From an uncultured Algibacter sp. (lineage in GTDB: Bacteria > Bacteroidota > Bacteroidia > Flavobacteriales > Flavobacteriaceae), in assembly GCA_937958265.1 (NCBI GenBank), contig CALGNX010000001.1, forward strand, positions 186,001 to 250,000: DNA of 64,000 nucleotides, in the 5' to 3' direction. Below the pieces are notes generated by a model. It did not search any database, had not been told where the DNA came from, and saw only the letters and a program-made list of their open reading frames with translations. This document shows positions 45,225-54,159 of this stretch, in pieces (the stretch's first letter is position 1; each line of letters begins with the position of its first letter). A program made the translations under genes and the position numbers.

Positions 45225-45761
45225 ATGTTTAAACACGCTAAAGAATCGAGAGTTTTAATAACCCAACTTATGCTGCCATCCCACTCTAATTTTAGTGGTA
45301 AAATTCATGGTGGTTATATTTTAAATTTAATGGATCAAATAGCCTTTACCTGCGCTTCAAAACACTCAAGAAATTATTGTGTTACAGCATCTGTTAATAA
45401 GGTAGATTTTTTAAATCCTATTGAGGTTGGCGAATTGGTTATTTTAAAAGCTTCTGTAAATTATACAGGTAAAACGTCTATGGTTGTTGGTTTGCGAGTA
45501 GAGTCAGAAAACATACAAACAGGAACTAAAAAACACTGCAACTCATCTTATTTTACTATGGTTGCAAAAGATGAAAAAGGAAAAAATGTACCTGTACCAG
45601 GTTTAATTTTAGATACCGAACAAAGTGTACGGCGTTTTGCGAGAAGTATTGCCAGACAAGACCAAACCAGAAAAAGATCTTCACGTTTTAATGCTTCAGA
45701 TTTTAAAATAGGAGAACATCTAGAAAGTATTAAAACCCAAAATGCCAAAATCGAACTATAA
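45225..45761 (+). CDS. Acyl-CoA thioesterase, hotdog fold
   Basis: 178 residues with the hotdog domain of the YciA/ACOT type: LMLPSHSNFSGKIHGGYILNLMDQIAFTCASKHS, where the Asn-x-x-Gly-x-x-HGG and Asp match the catalytic pattern, followed by VTASVNKVDFLNPIEVGELVILKASVNYTGKTSMVVGL. Such enzymes hydrolyse acyl-CoA to free acid and CoA in the cytoplasm. The C-terminal 40 residues are a basic extension. The next gene follows after 55 bases, but seems unrelated. Confidence 0.92.
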   Translation: MFKHAKESRVLITQLMLPSHSNFSGKIHGGYILNLMDQIAFTCASKHSRNYCVTASVNKVDFLNPIEVGELVILKASVNYTGKTSMVVGLRVESENIQTGTKKHCNSSYFTMVAKDEKGKNVPVPGLILDTEQSVRRFARSIARQDQTRKRSSRFNASDFKIGEHLESIKTQNAKIEL

Positions 45762-45816
45762 TTTGTAAGGTAACTTTGTCTAATACGATTAAATAACGGT
45801 AGTATAATTTAAGAGC

Positions 45817-46194
45817 ATGAAAAAAGTAATAGTATTTGTAATATTAATTATAATAATTGTAATTGGTTATAATTATATCTATCAAGACCACCGTAATGTT
45901 ACGGAAGAACAGGCGTCATATTCAATTAGCGCTCTTAAAATTAGTGAAGAATTTTTTAATAACCCTGTAACTTCAGAAAAAAAGTATTTAAACAAGACTA
46001 TTACTATAAGTGGTTTGGTTACCGCGATACATAAAAACAATTTAACTTTAAATACAAAAGTATTTTGTATGCTTACTAAAACCCAATTTTCAAAAATCAA
46101 TTCTAAAATAAAGGTAAAAGGTCGGTTTATTGGGTATGACGATTTATTAGAAGAAATTAAATTAGATCAATGTCACATAATTAAACAAGACTAA
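45817..46194 (+). CDS. Membrane-anchored OB-fold protein
   Basis: 125 residues: an N-terminal membrane anchor (about 1-22, mostly Ile and Val), then a soluble part resembling the tRNA_anti-like OB-fold family: KKYLNKTITISGLVTAIHKNNLTLNT, KVFCMLTKTQFSKIN, IKVKGRFIGYDDLLEEIKLDQC. The ending LDQCHIIKQ is a strand with a Cys seen in related proteins. Facing the periplasm, it precedes a DUF5777 barrel gene by 39 bases and is probably co-transcribed with it. Function unknown. Confidence 0.7.
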   Translation: MKKVIVFVILIIIIVIGYNYIYQDHRNVTEEQASYSISALKISEEFFNNPVTSEKKYLNKTITISGLVTAIHKNNLTLNTKVFCMLTKTQFSKINSKIKVKGRFIGYDDLLEEIKLDQCHIIKQD

Positions 46195-46233
46195 CTTTAA
46201 AGTATTACTATTTAATTTTTACTTATTGGAAAT

Positions 46234-47088
46234 ATGTATAAACAAAAACTTTTATTATTAATTTTACTTTTACCTTATTTAGGACTTTCTCAAGAGGACT
46301 TACTTAGCGAAATTGACACCATTTCAACACCTAATGAATATACCACAGCCGCCTTTAAAGGTTTAAAAATAGTAAATTTTGAGTCAACTAAATTAGCCTC
46401 TAAAAATGAACTTAACTTTATAGTTTCGCATCGGTTTGGTAATGTTAAAGACGCTTTTGATACATTTTTTGGTTTAGATGAAGCCGTTACCAGATTCAAT
46501 TTTATTTATGGAATTTCAGATGGCTTAAATATTGGTATTTCAAGAAGCTCTTTTTTAAAAATATTTGACTTTACAACCAAATACAGGTTATTTAGGCAAA
46601 AAGAAAACGGTTTTCCATTTACTATAGTTGGGTTTAATGCACTACAAATTAATACGGCTTTGGATAAAGATAATTTACCTAGGTTAAAATTTAAAAACAG
46701 ATTAGGCTATACCAGCCAAATTCTTATATCAAGAAAAGTAAATAGCAATTTCTCTTTAGAGCTTGCACCTACATTTTTTCATGATAATTTCGTAGTTGTT
46801 GATACGCAAAGCAATTCGCAATACGTAATTGGTTTTGGTGGACGACATAAACTCACAAAACGCTGGTCCCTAAATGCAGATTATGGTATACACTTAAATA
46901 GGGCTAAAAATTCACCATTTAAAAACCCTTTATCAATTGGGGTAGATTTAGAAACTGGAGGACATGTATTCCAAATGCATTTTAGTAATTCGCAAGCCAT
47001 GAATGAAAACGGATTTCTTGGCCAAGCAAGTGGCGATTGGTCTAAAGGCAATATATTTTTCGGTTTCAACCTAAGTAGAACGTTTTAA
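46234..47088 (+). CDS. DUF5777-type outer-membrane barrel protein
   Basis: 284 residues with a signal peptide (about 1-19, ending GLSQ) and long beta-hairpins from residue 55 on: KNELNFIVSHRFGNVKDAFDTFFGLDEAVTRFNFIYGISDGLNIGIS, later VIGFGGRHKLTKRWSLNADYGI, and the final aromatic strand IFFGFNLSRTF. This matches the DUF5777 family of small barrels, whose role is unknown. Following genes encode a haem-motif lipoprotein and a YceI protein, so it may be the pore or docking protein of an envelope redox module (inference). Confidence 0.8.
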   Translation: MYKQKLLLLILLLPYLGLSQEDLLSEIDTISTPNEYTTAAFKGLKIVNFESTKLASKNELNFIVSHRFGNVKDAFDTFFGLDEAVTRFNFIYGISDGLNIGISRSSFLKIFDFTTKYRLFRQKENGFPFTIVGFNALQINTALDKDNLPRLKFKNRLGYTSQILISRKVNSNFSLELAPTFFHDNFVVVDTQSNSQYVIGFGGRHKLTKRWSLNADYGIHLNRAKNSPFKNPLSIGVDLETGGHVFQMHFSNSQAMNENGFLGQASGDWSKGNIFFGFNLSRTF

Positions 47089-47123
47089 AAAAAAAATACA
47101 AATAATTAAATTAAAATAACATT

Positions 47124-47516
47124 ATGAAATATAAAAATTTAGTTTGCGCTTTATTAATGTCAACAATACTTTTTAACTGTTCTGATGATAGTACAGATGA
47201 TTTGCAGGGAGAAATGCCAAACGAAGAAGTAACTCCTGAAACAGGGATTGAACCTGGTACAGAAACAAATTTAATTACCTACAATGGCGAAGTAAGAGAT
47301 ATTATAAATAATAACTGCACACAATGTCATGGTAGTACACCAACAAATGGAGCTCCTTTTTCTTTATCTACATTCGAGCAAGTAAGCAGTAGAATTGGGC
47401 GCGTTATAGCTAGAATTAACAACGAGGCTAACCCTATGCCAATTAGAGGATTAATGCCTACTGAGCTAAGAAATCAAATTAAAAAATGGCAGGATGATGG
47501 TTTATTAGAAAACTAA
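47124..47516 (+). CDS. Single-haem cytochrome-like lipoprotein
   Basis: 130 residues. Lipoprotein signal with lipobox ILFNC (Cys19), an acidic linker to about residue 50, then DIINNNCTQCHGSTPTNGAPF with haem motif C65-T-Q-C68-H69. NPMPIRGLMP offers a methionine as sixth ligand. The C-terminal part LRNQIKKWQDDGLLEN is the closing helix of class I c-type cytochromes. It would hold one haem c on the outer or periplasmic face. The barrel gene ends 35 bases upstream, indicating an operon. Confidence 0.85.
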   Translation: MKYKNLVCALLMSTILFNCSDDSTDDLQGEMPNEEVTPETGIEPGTETNLITYNGEVRDIINNNCTQCHGSTPTNGAPFSLSTFEQVSSRIGRVIARINNEANPMPIRGLMPTELRNQIKKWQDDGLLEN

Positions 47517-47753
47517 TTTGTGTTAATTTAAAAATACAAATAGAATCATGTCTACATGTATAAAAAACCGATATTAAACCTAGAGAGGTAACCGCGTTAC
47601 ATTTTAGATAAGTCATTCAAAATATAATTTACCAAAGAAAATGGCATACATATTTTGTTTTTTTACTAATTAAGGGAATCACTGGCGTAGCTTAATTCGA
47701 AATAATTTATTTAACATTTTAGTAGCAAGCTAGATAATTTAAAACTAGAAAAC

Positions 47754-48308
47754 ATGATAAAGCAACTATTTTATATTGTACTTTTTATAAATATTACTGT
47801 TAGCGCTCAAACAAAATACCTAACAAAAACCGGTACTATTAATTTTGAAGCTTCAATGGCATCCTTTGAAGAGGTTAAAGGTATAAACAAATCTGTTACT
47901 GCTATTCTAAATGCAGATAATGGACAATTCGCTGCATTAGTATTTGTTAAAGGATTTCGTTTTAAAAACGCACTAATGGAAGAGCATTTTAATGAAAATT
48001 ATGCGGATTCTGATAGCTACCCTAAAGCTACATTTAAAGGAAATATAATTGACTTTTCTTCAAACCCATTAAATCCCAACACAAAACTTTTATTAAATGG
48101 TACATTAACGTTTCACGGAAAATCTAAAGTAATTAATGGTATTGCACTAAAGATAAATAAAAGCCAAAACACTATTTCATTAGTTGGAGAATTTAATGTC
48201 TTAGCCTCAGATTTTGATATAAAAATACCAAAAGTAGTTAAAGATAAAGTTTCAAAAAACATCACCATATCATTTGATCTTAATTTGATAAATAACACAA
48301 ATAAATAA
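47754..48308 (+). CDS. YceI-family protein
   Basis: 184 residues with a signal peptide (about 1-18, ending TVSAQ) and the YceI lipocalin-like fold: GTINFEASMASFEEVKGINKSVTAILNADNGQFAALVFVKGFRFKNALMEEHFNENY, the phrase YPKATFKGNI typical of the family, TLTFHGKSKVINGIALK and a final FDLNLINN. YceI proteins bind isoprenoid quinones or other long lipids in the periplasm. It follows the cytochrome lipoprotein after 237 bases in the same direction. Confidence 0.9.
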   Translation: MIKQLFYIVLFINITVSAQTKYLTKTGTINFEASMASFEEVKGINKSVTAILNADNGQFAALVFVKGFRFKNALMEEHFNENYADSDSYPKATFKGNIIDFSSNPLNPNTKLLLNGTLTFHGKSKVINGIALKINKSQNTISLVGEFNVLASDFDIKIPKVVKDKVSKNITISFDLNLINNTNK

Positions 48309-48369
48309 ATACCTAATTAATAATATTTTAAGCAGATTAATTTCTTAGCCACAAATATTTTTTAAAGTG

Positions 48370-48538
48370 TAATACCAATTATTATTTAAAACAAGCCATA
48401 TAATTAGTTTCTATTGGGGTCATATTTCATTATAAAATAAAACCATAACTAAGGCTATACTTTGGTTTTCTATTTCATCTTAGCACAATATAATTCAAAT
48501 TATTTATAGCTCATTTTAAATAATAATTAGTATAATAC
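48370..48538. mobile_element. IS630-related MITE
   Basis: About 169 bases with terminal inverted repeats: TAATACCAATTATTATTTAA at the left (48370-48389) and its near complement at the right (48514-48537, TTTTAAATAATAATTAGTAT...). The left arm differs by one base in 22 from the right end of the IS630 remnant at 42527. Ends start with TA, the target of IS630. The inside has no coding frame. Likely a non-autonomous derivative mobilised by an IS630 transposase. Confidence 0.7.
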
Positions 48539-48590
48539 TAGCTTCATTAAAGTGTTTTCAAAACAAACAGTACATCGGTACATCATTTCT

Positions 48591-48635
48591 ATTAAACACA
48601 AGAGAGCCGCTAAAAGCGGCTCTCTTGTGTTTAAT
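48591..48635 (-). terminator. Perfect 21-bp hairpin terminator
   Basis: ATTAAACACAAGAGAGCCGC plus T forms a perfect 21-bp stem with 48615-48635 around a 3-base loop. It lies 38 bases after the DOMON protein gene (minus strand) and between convergent genes. There is no long T run, but the G/C core is the strongest in the window. Confidence 0.75.
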
Positions 48636-48672
48636 AATCTTATTCTTATTGTAAGTAATAATATAGTACTTT

Positions 48673-49452
48673 TTATAACTTAACAAATCGCTTTAATACT
48701 TCGACATTCCCTGATAGAGATGAAAGCTTTACTAAATATATACCACTATTCCATTGGGACGTATTAATTATAGAAGACGATCCATTTAAAGTTTCCGAAT
48801 ATACTTTTTGGCCTAATACACTGTAAACCTCTAAGTCGACTTTAGTATTAGATAAATTAGAAGTACTCACATTAATTAAATCTCTACTCGGGTTAGGGTA
48901 AACAGAAAGCTCAGGTTTAGTATCAAATTGTGGTGCACTTAATGTAATACTAGAAGTAGTAGCACCACGGGTAGCTGCACCATGATACCCTAGACCAAAT
49001 ATTCCTGGACGGTGTGCCCAGGTTAAAACTATATTATCCATAGTTTCAGTAAATACATAATCGTCTGTATTACCTGTATCCAAGGCTCTTGTTGCTATTA
49101 TACGTCTTGTACCGTCTGTTATTGTATTCTCTATTATAGTCCAATCCTGTTGCGTATCCATACTTGGGGTGCTTGTATTACCATTAAAGGAACTATCGCG
49201 TAAGCTTGCTCCTGCCTCATCTTCAGTATAAATAACACAATCGCCATTATTAATCATATTTGTTACCCCAAAACCCAGCGCCAGGTAACCGTTGGAAGGT
49301 CCAATTAGGTTTAGCGTTACCAAAGAAGAACTAATATCAAGTTGGGCAACATATCCTAAACTTGGAGATAATACAATAGGCCCAGTTGAATTTTGAGCCC
49401 AAAAAGCGTAAGATAAAATTAAAGTAAAAATTGTTAAAGTAATTTTTTTCAT
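48673..49452 (-). CDS. DOMON-domain secreted protein with T9SS tail
   Basis: 259 residues from the ATG at 49452, which lies 3 bases after the ankyrin gene stop; the frame could start 2 codons earlier with TTG. A signal peptide (about 1-19, ending FWAQ) is followed by a DOMON domain at about 30-160: VTLNLIGPSNGYLALGFG, NNGDCVIYTEDEAG, and DNIVLTWAHRPGIFGLGYHG, which may bind haem or sugar. The end, about 175-259, is a Por-type sorting tail (LSVYPNPSRDLINVST ... GIYLVKLSS). Exported through type IX secretion to the cell surface. The ankyrin gene is the first gene of this operon. Confidence 0.82.
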   Translation of the reverse strand: MKKITLTIFTLILSYAFWAQNSTGPIVLSPSLGYVAQLDISSSLVTLNLIGPSNGYLALGFGVTNMINNGDCVIYTEDEAGASLRDSSFNGNTSTPSMDTQQDWTIIENTITDGTRRIIATRALDTGNTDDYVFTETMDNIVLTWAHRPGIFGLGYHGAATRGATTSSITLSAPQFDTKPELSVYPNPSRDLINVSTSNLSNTKVDLEVYSVLGQKVYSETLNGSSSIINTSQWNSGIYLVKLSSLSGNVEVLKRFVKL

Positions 49453-49454
49453 AA

Positions 49455-49973
49455 TCAATATGGTCTTAAAATGTTAATTATTTGTTCATCTTTTAGGGTT
49501 AAAGCATGATCCATTGCAGATTTACCTGTTGCATCTTTCAAATTAGGGTTAGCACCGGCGCCTACCAACAAACCTACAATTTCACTATGTTTAAACATAG
49601 TAGCGTAATGTAGTGCGGTAACACCTTGAGCATCAGAAATTTTAACATCGGCATTATGTGTTAATAAAAGCTTTACAATATTAGTTTCTCCTTTTACTAC
49701 GGCAGCCATAAGCGGGGTACCATACGCACTGTTACCATTTACTGTTTTAACTTTATCTACTAGAAACGAAACAATAGCTTCATTCCCGCTATAACATGCT
49801 AGTGTTAAAGGCGAATAACCATCTTTATTCACAGTATTAATAATATCTTTATTAGCTTTAAATACTTTTTTTATATCCTCTAAACTTCCAGATCTAGCAA
49901 TCTGAAAAACATTAGATTGTGCAAAAGTTAAAAAACTGAATAACATAAATACTACTAACGTAAATTTATTCAT
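49455..49973 (-). CDS. Exported ankyrin-repeat protein
   Basis: 172 residues with a signal peptide (about 1-18, ending TFAQ) and four ankyrin repeats of 33 residues: NKDGYSPLTLACYSGNEAIVSFLVDK, AYGTPLMAAVVKGETNIVKLLLTHNADVKI, QGVTALHYATMFKHSEIVGLLVGAGANPNLKD and a shorter last one. Ankyrin repeats bind proteins; exported examples next to catalase or haem proteins protect them. Its stop is 3 bases before the DOMON gene ATG, so the two are co-transcribed. Confidence 0.88.
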   Translation of the reverse strand: MNKFTLVVFMLFSFLTFAQSNVFQIARSGSLEDIKKVFKANKDIINTVNKDGYSPLTLACYSGNEAIVSFLVDKVKTVNGNSAYGTPLMAAVVKGETNIVKLLLTHNADVKISDAQGVTALHYATMFKHSEIVGLLVGAGANPNLKDATGKSAMDHALTLKDEQIINILRPY

Positions 49974-50060
49974 CTAACAAGATTTAATTATTTTTAACTA
50001 AAGTAAGTTATATATTACTAAAATACAGTAATTATAAACTTACAAATACAAATTTTTATG

Positions 50061-50105
50061 TTTAATAAAAAAAAAGACGAAAATTTAGATCAAATTCCCG
50101 TCTTT
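50061..50105 (-). terminator. Rho-independent terminator after carB
   Basis: AAAGACG (50073-50079) pairs with CGTCTTT (50099-50105), with AAATTT/AAATT pairing inside; on the minus strand nine T residues follow. It lies 22 bases past the carB stop. Confidence 0.8.
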
Positions 50106-50126
50106 AACCTCAATAATTTTAAAATA

Positions 50127-52979
50127 CTACTTACTTAAATACATTTTTCGTCTAGAATACAAATCGTAAAACGCATCATCTTTTAAGCTATCTATAAATA
50201 AAATACTTTCTCCTGTACTTTTCATTTCTGGCCCTAACTTCTTATTAACGTTATGGAATTTATCAAACGAGAATACAGGCTGCTTAATGGCATACCCATT
50301 TAATTGCGGATTAAACTTAAAATCGGTGATTTTATTTTCACCCAACATCACTTTAGTAGCATAGTTTACATAAGGCTCACCATAAGCTTTTGCTATAAAA
50401 GGCACAGTTCTAGAAGCTCTCGGGTTTGCTTCAATAATATAAACCTTATCATCCTTAATAGCAAACTGAATATTTATTAACCCTACTGTATTAAGCGCTA
50501 AAGCTATTTTGTTAGTATGATCTATAATTTGTTGCATAACCAAAGGACCTAAATTAAATGGTGGCAATAAGGAATTACTATCGCCAGAATGCACACCACA
50601 AGGCTCAATATGTTCCATAATACCTATAATGTAAACATTCTCACCATCGCAAATCGCATCAGCCTCGGCCTCTATCGCACCATCTAAGTAGTGGTCCAAC
50701 AACAATTGATTTCCAGGCATTCTGCTTAACAAGTCAACCACATGCTTTTCAAGCTCCTCTTTATTAATAACAATTTTCATTCCTTGTCCTCCAAGAACAT
50801 AAGATGGACGCACTAAAATAGGGAAATCCAATCGATCTGCAATAGCAGAAGCTTCATCTGCTGTTGTTGCGATATCAAATTCTGGGTAAGGGATATTATT
50901 TTCCTTTAATAGCTTAGAAAACAAACCTCTATCCTCAGCTAAATCTAAAGACTCAAAACTTGTCCCTAAAATTTTAATCCCATATTTTGTCAATTTTTCA
51001 GCAAGTTTCAAAGCTGTTTGGCCTCCTAACTGAACAATAACACCATCTGGTTTCTCATGCTTAATAATATCATAAATATGTTCCCAAAAAACGGGCTCAA
51101 AATATAATTTATCTGCTGTATCAAAATCTGTGGATACTGTTTCTGGGTTACAGTTAATCATAATGGTTTCATACCCGCATTCTGCTGCCGCTAAAATACC
51201 GTGCACACAACAATAATCAAACTCAATACCTTGACCTATTCTGTTAGGCCCAGAACCCAAAACAATTACTTTTTTCTTATTAGAAACAACACTTTCATTA
51301 GCAGAATATCGCTTACCATCGGCGGTTTCCATATCACTTTCAAAGGTAGAATAATAATAAGGTGTTTTAGCTTCAAACTCTGCGGCGCAAGTATCTACTA
51401 ATTTATAAACACGATTTATATTAAACGCTTCTCGCTTACTATAAACCTGGCTTTCTAAACAGCCCAACATATGCGCTATCTGCCTATCGCCATATCCTTT
51501 TTGTTTTGCCTCTAATAGTAAATCCTTCTCTATTGTATCGATGTTAAAGGTAGAAATTTCATTGTTTAAAAAGTGTAATTCCTCGTATTGCTTTAAAAAC
51601 CACATATCAATTTTAGTGATTTCATGAATTCTACTTAACGGAATTCCCATTCTAATAGCATCGTAAATAATAAATACTCTATCCCAAGAAGCATGGGTTA
51701 ATTTATCTATAATTTGATCATAATTTTTATTCTCTTTACCGTCTGCACCTAATCCATTTCTACTAATCTCTAGAGATTGTGTAGCCTTGTGCAAAGCCTC
51801 TTGAAACGAGCGGCCAATACCCATAACCTCTCCCACAGACTTCATTTGCAGCCCCAATTGCCTATCAGCACCCTCAAACTTATCAAAATTCCAACGTGGT
51901 ATTTTAACAATAACATAATCTAGAGTAGGCTCAAATAATGCCGAAGTAGATTTAGTTATTTGATTTTGTAACTCATCCAAATGGTAACCCAGAGCTAATT
52001 TAGTTGCAATTTTAGCAATAGGATACCCCGTTGCTTTACTTGCTAAAGCAGACGAACGCGAAACACGAGGGTTAATTTCAATAGCAATAATATCCTCATT
52101 CTCATCAGGAGAAACAGCAAATTGCACATTACAACCACCAGCAAAATCGCCAATATTGCGCATCATATGTATTGCCATATCACGCATTTTTTGGTACGTT
52201 TTATCGCTTAATGTCATAGCTGGAGCAACCGTTATAGAATCTCCAGTATGTATTCCTATGGCATCCATATTCTCAATGGAGCAAATAATTACAACATTTC
52301 CGTTAGCATCCCTAAGTAACTCAAGCTCAAACTCTTTCCATCCAATAAGTGCTTTATCAATCATTACCTCATGTATTGGCGATATTTCCAACCCACGCGT
52401 TAATAATTTATCAAAGTCCTCTTCTTTATAAACAAAAGAAGCACCTGCACCACCCAAAGTGTAAGATGCTCTAATAATTAAAGGAAAACCAAATTTCTGA
52501 GCAATTTCCTTACCCTTCAAGAAAGAATTAGCCGTAGCCTGCGGCGCCATAGGCACCCCTATTTTAAGCATTAATTCTCTAAACTGCTCTCTATCTTCTG
52601 TTATATTAATAGCATCAATATTAACACCAATAATATCTACATTAAAATCTTTCCAAATACCTTTTTCATCTGCTTGAATACATAAATTCAAGGCTGTTTG
52701 CCCCCCCATTGTTGGCAAAACGGCATCAATTTGTGGATGTTCCTTTAAAATTTGAATAATAGATTTCGTGTTTAAAGGTAACAAATATACATGATCTGCC
52801 ATTGCAGGATCTGTCATTATTGTTGCAGGGTTTGAATTGATTAAAATAGTTTCAATTCCATCTTCTCTAAGCGAACGTAATGCTTGCGTTCCTGAATAAT
52901 CAAACTCACATGCTTGCCCTATAACAATGGGTCCTGAACCAATAATTAATATCGATTTTAATTTTGTATTTTTCGGCAT
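50127..52979 (-). CDS. carB: Carbamoyl-phosphate synthase large subunit
   Basis: 950 residues with the two homologous halves of CarB: IIGSGPIVIGQACEFDYSGTQALRSLREDGIETI at the start and VLGSGPNRIGQGIEFDYCCVHGILAA near 570, each followed by an ATP-grasp domain (IRASYTLGGAGASF; VRPSYVLGGQGMKI). It makes carbamoyl phosphate from ammonia released by CarA, bicarbonate and two ATP, for pyrimidines and arginine. It ends with GPEMKSTGES and a short tail where the Escherichia coli enzyme continues into the MGS-type allosteric domain, so UMP/ornithine control is probably absent; this short form is, to my knowledge, usual in Bacteroidetes. carA is not adjacent. Confidence 0.97.
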   Translation of the reverse strand: MPKNTKLKSILIIGSGPIVIGQACEFDYSGTQALRSLREDGIETILINSNPATIMTDPAMADHVYLLPLNTKSIIQILKEHPQIDAVLPTMGGQTALNLCIQADEKGIWKDFNVDIIGVNIDAINITEDREQFRELMLKIGVPMAPQATANSFLKGKEIAQKFGFPLIIRASYTLGGAGASFVYKEEDFDKLLTRGLEISPIHEVMIDKALIGWKEFELELLRDANGNVVIICSIENMDAIGIHTGDSITVAPAMTLSDKTYQKMRDMAIHMMRNIGDFAGGCNVQFAVSPDENEDIIAIEINPRVSRSSALASKATGYPIAKIATKLALGYHLDELQNQITKSTSALFEPTLDYVIVKIPRWNFDKFEGADRQLGLQMKSVGEVMGIGRSFQEALHKATQSLEISRNGLGADGKENKNYDQIIDKLTHASWDRVFIIYDAIRMGIPLSRIHEITKIDMWFLKQYEELHFLNNEISTFNIDTIEKDLLLEAKQKGYGDRQIAHMLGCLESQVYSKREAFNINRVYKLVDTCAAEFEAKTPYYYSTFESDMETADGKRYSANESVVSNKKKVIVLGSGPNRIGQGIEFDYCCVHGILAAAECGYETIMINCNPETVSTDFDTADKLYFEPVFWEHIYDIIKHEKPDGVIVQLGGQTALKLAEKLTKYGIKILGTSFESLDLAEDRGLFSKLLKENNIPYPEFDIATTADEASAIADRLDFPILVRPSYVLGGQGMKIVINKEELEKHVVDLLSRMPGNQLLLDHYLDGAIEAEADAICDGENVYIIGIMEHIEPCGVHSGDSNSLLPPFNLGPLVMQQIIDHTNKIALALNTVGLINIQFAIKDDKVYIIEANPRASRTVPFIAKAYGEPYVNYATKVMLGENKITDFKFNPQLNGYAIKQPVFSFDKFHNVNKKLGPEMKSTGESILFIDSLKDDAFYDLYSRRKMYLSK

Positions 52980-53040
52980 TTTATACGGTATTATGTTTTA
53001 AATTAACGGTTTATAAAAATACTAATTACAAGATATAAAA

Positions 53041-53068
53041 AAAGGCATTACCGTTAAGTAATACCTTT
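53041..53068 (-). terminator. Hairpin after rpmH
   Basis: AAAGGCATTAC pairs with GTAATACCTTT with one mismatch around CGTTAA-like loop bases, preceded and followed by A/T runs. It is placed 24 bases after the rpmH stop. Confidence 0.7.
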
Positions 53069-53091
53069 AATTTATTAATAACTATAAGTCA

Positions 53092-53253
53092 TTATTTCTT
53101 ATGTCTTGTTTCTGTAGAAACAGATAATTTCTTTCTTCCCTTAGCTCTTCTACGAGATAAAACTTTTCTGCCATTAGCAGAAGCCATTCTTTCCCTGAAA
53201 CCGTGTTTGTTTCTTCTTTTTCTCTTTGATGGCTGAAACGTTCTTTTTGGCAT
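53092..53253 (-). CDS. rpmH: Ribosomal protein bL34
   Basis: 53 residues read directly on the minus strand: [20 protein letters not shown], then [20 protein letters not shown] and [13 protein letters not shown]. This is the full L34 signature (KRTFQPS, KRxxxHGFRxRM, GRxVLxxRRxKGRxxL). It is a structural protein of the 50S subunit. It was too short for an automatic frame list. It follows carB promoter-side with its own terminator; rnpA is not next to it as it is in many other bacteria. Confidence 0.98.
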   Translation of the reverse strand: MPKRTFQPSKRKRRNKHGFRERMASANGRKVLSRRRAKGRKKLSVSTETRHKK

Positions 53254-53532
53254 GTTCTTATTTTTTAAACTGTATTGTATCTTTAATGTAATGGCCTATT
53301 AAAACCGTGGGCAAATATACAAAGCCTTTGTTACTAAGCAAATCATTTTTAAAAAAAAATTAAAAAAAAATTTAAACACTAATAAACACACCTCAGTACA
53401 CTATATTAATTTGACACAATACCTTAAATTATTAAACCACTATATCTAGAATACATAAAAATTTAGTTTCTTTGCAGGTCTTAAACAATAAATTTAGTCC
53501 ATTAACAAGATCCAGTTATTAAAAAATAAATC

Positions 53533-54111
53533 ATGTACAATAAAATTATAAAACTTATTATCGCTGCTGCAATCATCGTGTTTGCTATTTATCAATTTAC
53601 CGAGGGTTATATTGGAAATGGTATAGCACTTATACTATTGTCATTAATATTTATATTTCTTTATTTTAAAAACGAATTTATTTTACTTTCATTTTTAAAA
53701 TTAAGAAAGCAAGATTTTGAAGGCGCTAAAAGCTGGTTAAATAAAATTAAAAACCCAGAAGCAGCATTAGTAAAAAAACAACAAGGCTATTATAATTACC
53801 TACACGGTATTATGGTTTCTCAAAGTAATATGAACGAAGCCGAAAAATACTTTAAAAAAGCCCTAGCACTAGGTTTATCTATGGATCATGATATTGCAAT
53901 GGCAAAATTAAACTTATCTGGCATCGCATTTTCTAAACGCCGCAAACAAGAAGCCCAAAAACTGTTATCCGAAGCACAGCAACTAGATAAACAAGGTATG
54001 CTTACAGAACAAATTAAAATGATGAAACAAAACATGAAACAAGCCGCTGGCCCAAGCCAACATTACGGCTCAGGGGCTTCTGTAAGATCACAAAAAAGGA
54101 AAAGCCGATAA
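53533..54111 (+). CDS. Membrane protein with TPR-like repeats
   Basis: 192 residues. Two hydrophobic segments at about 7-24 and 29-46 form a hairpin, followed by helical repeats of the TPR type (LRKQDFEGAKSWLNKI, YNYLHGIMVSQSNMNEAEKYFKKALALGL, LNLSGIAFSKRRKQEAQKLLSEAQQL) and a basic disordered tail with SGASVRSQKRKSR. Cytoplasmic-facing scaffolding is likely; I know no specific function. It faces away from rpmH with its promoter in 53254-53532, where nothing else was found. Confidence 0.8.
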   Translation: MYNKIIKLIIAAAIIVFAIYQFTEGYIGNGIALILLSLIFIFLYFKNEFILLSFLKLRKQDFEGAKSWLNKIKNPEAALVKKQQGYYNYLHGIMVSQSNMNEAEKYFKKALALGLSMDHDIAMAKLNLSGIAFSKRRKQEAQKLLSEAQQLDKQGMLTEQIKMMKQNMKQAAGPSQHYGSGASVRSQKRKSR

Positions 54112-54159
54112 TTAGCAAAATATATTTAATTAAACCTATCTATATTAAACTACTCTAAA

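Noticed and set aside
50148-50156. TTCGTCTA near the end of carB
   Set aside because: Inside coding sequence, with no second half-site; expected by chance.
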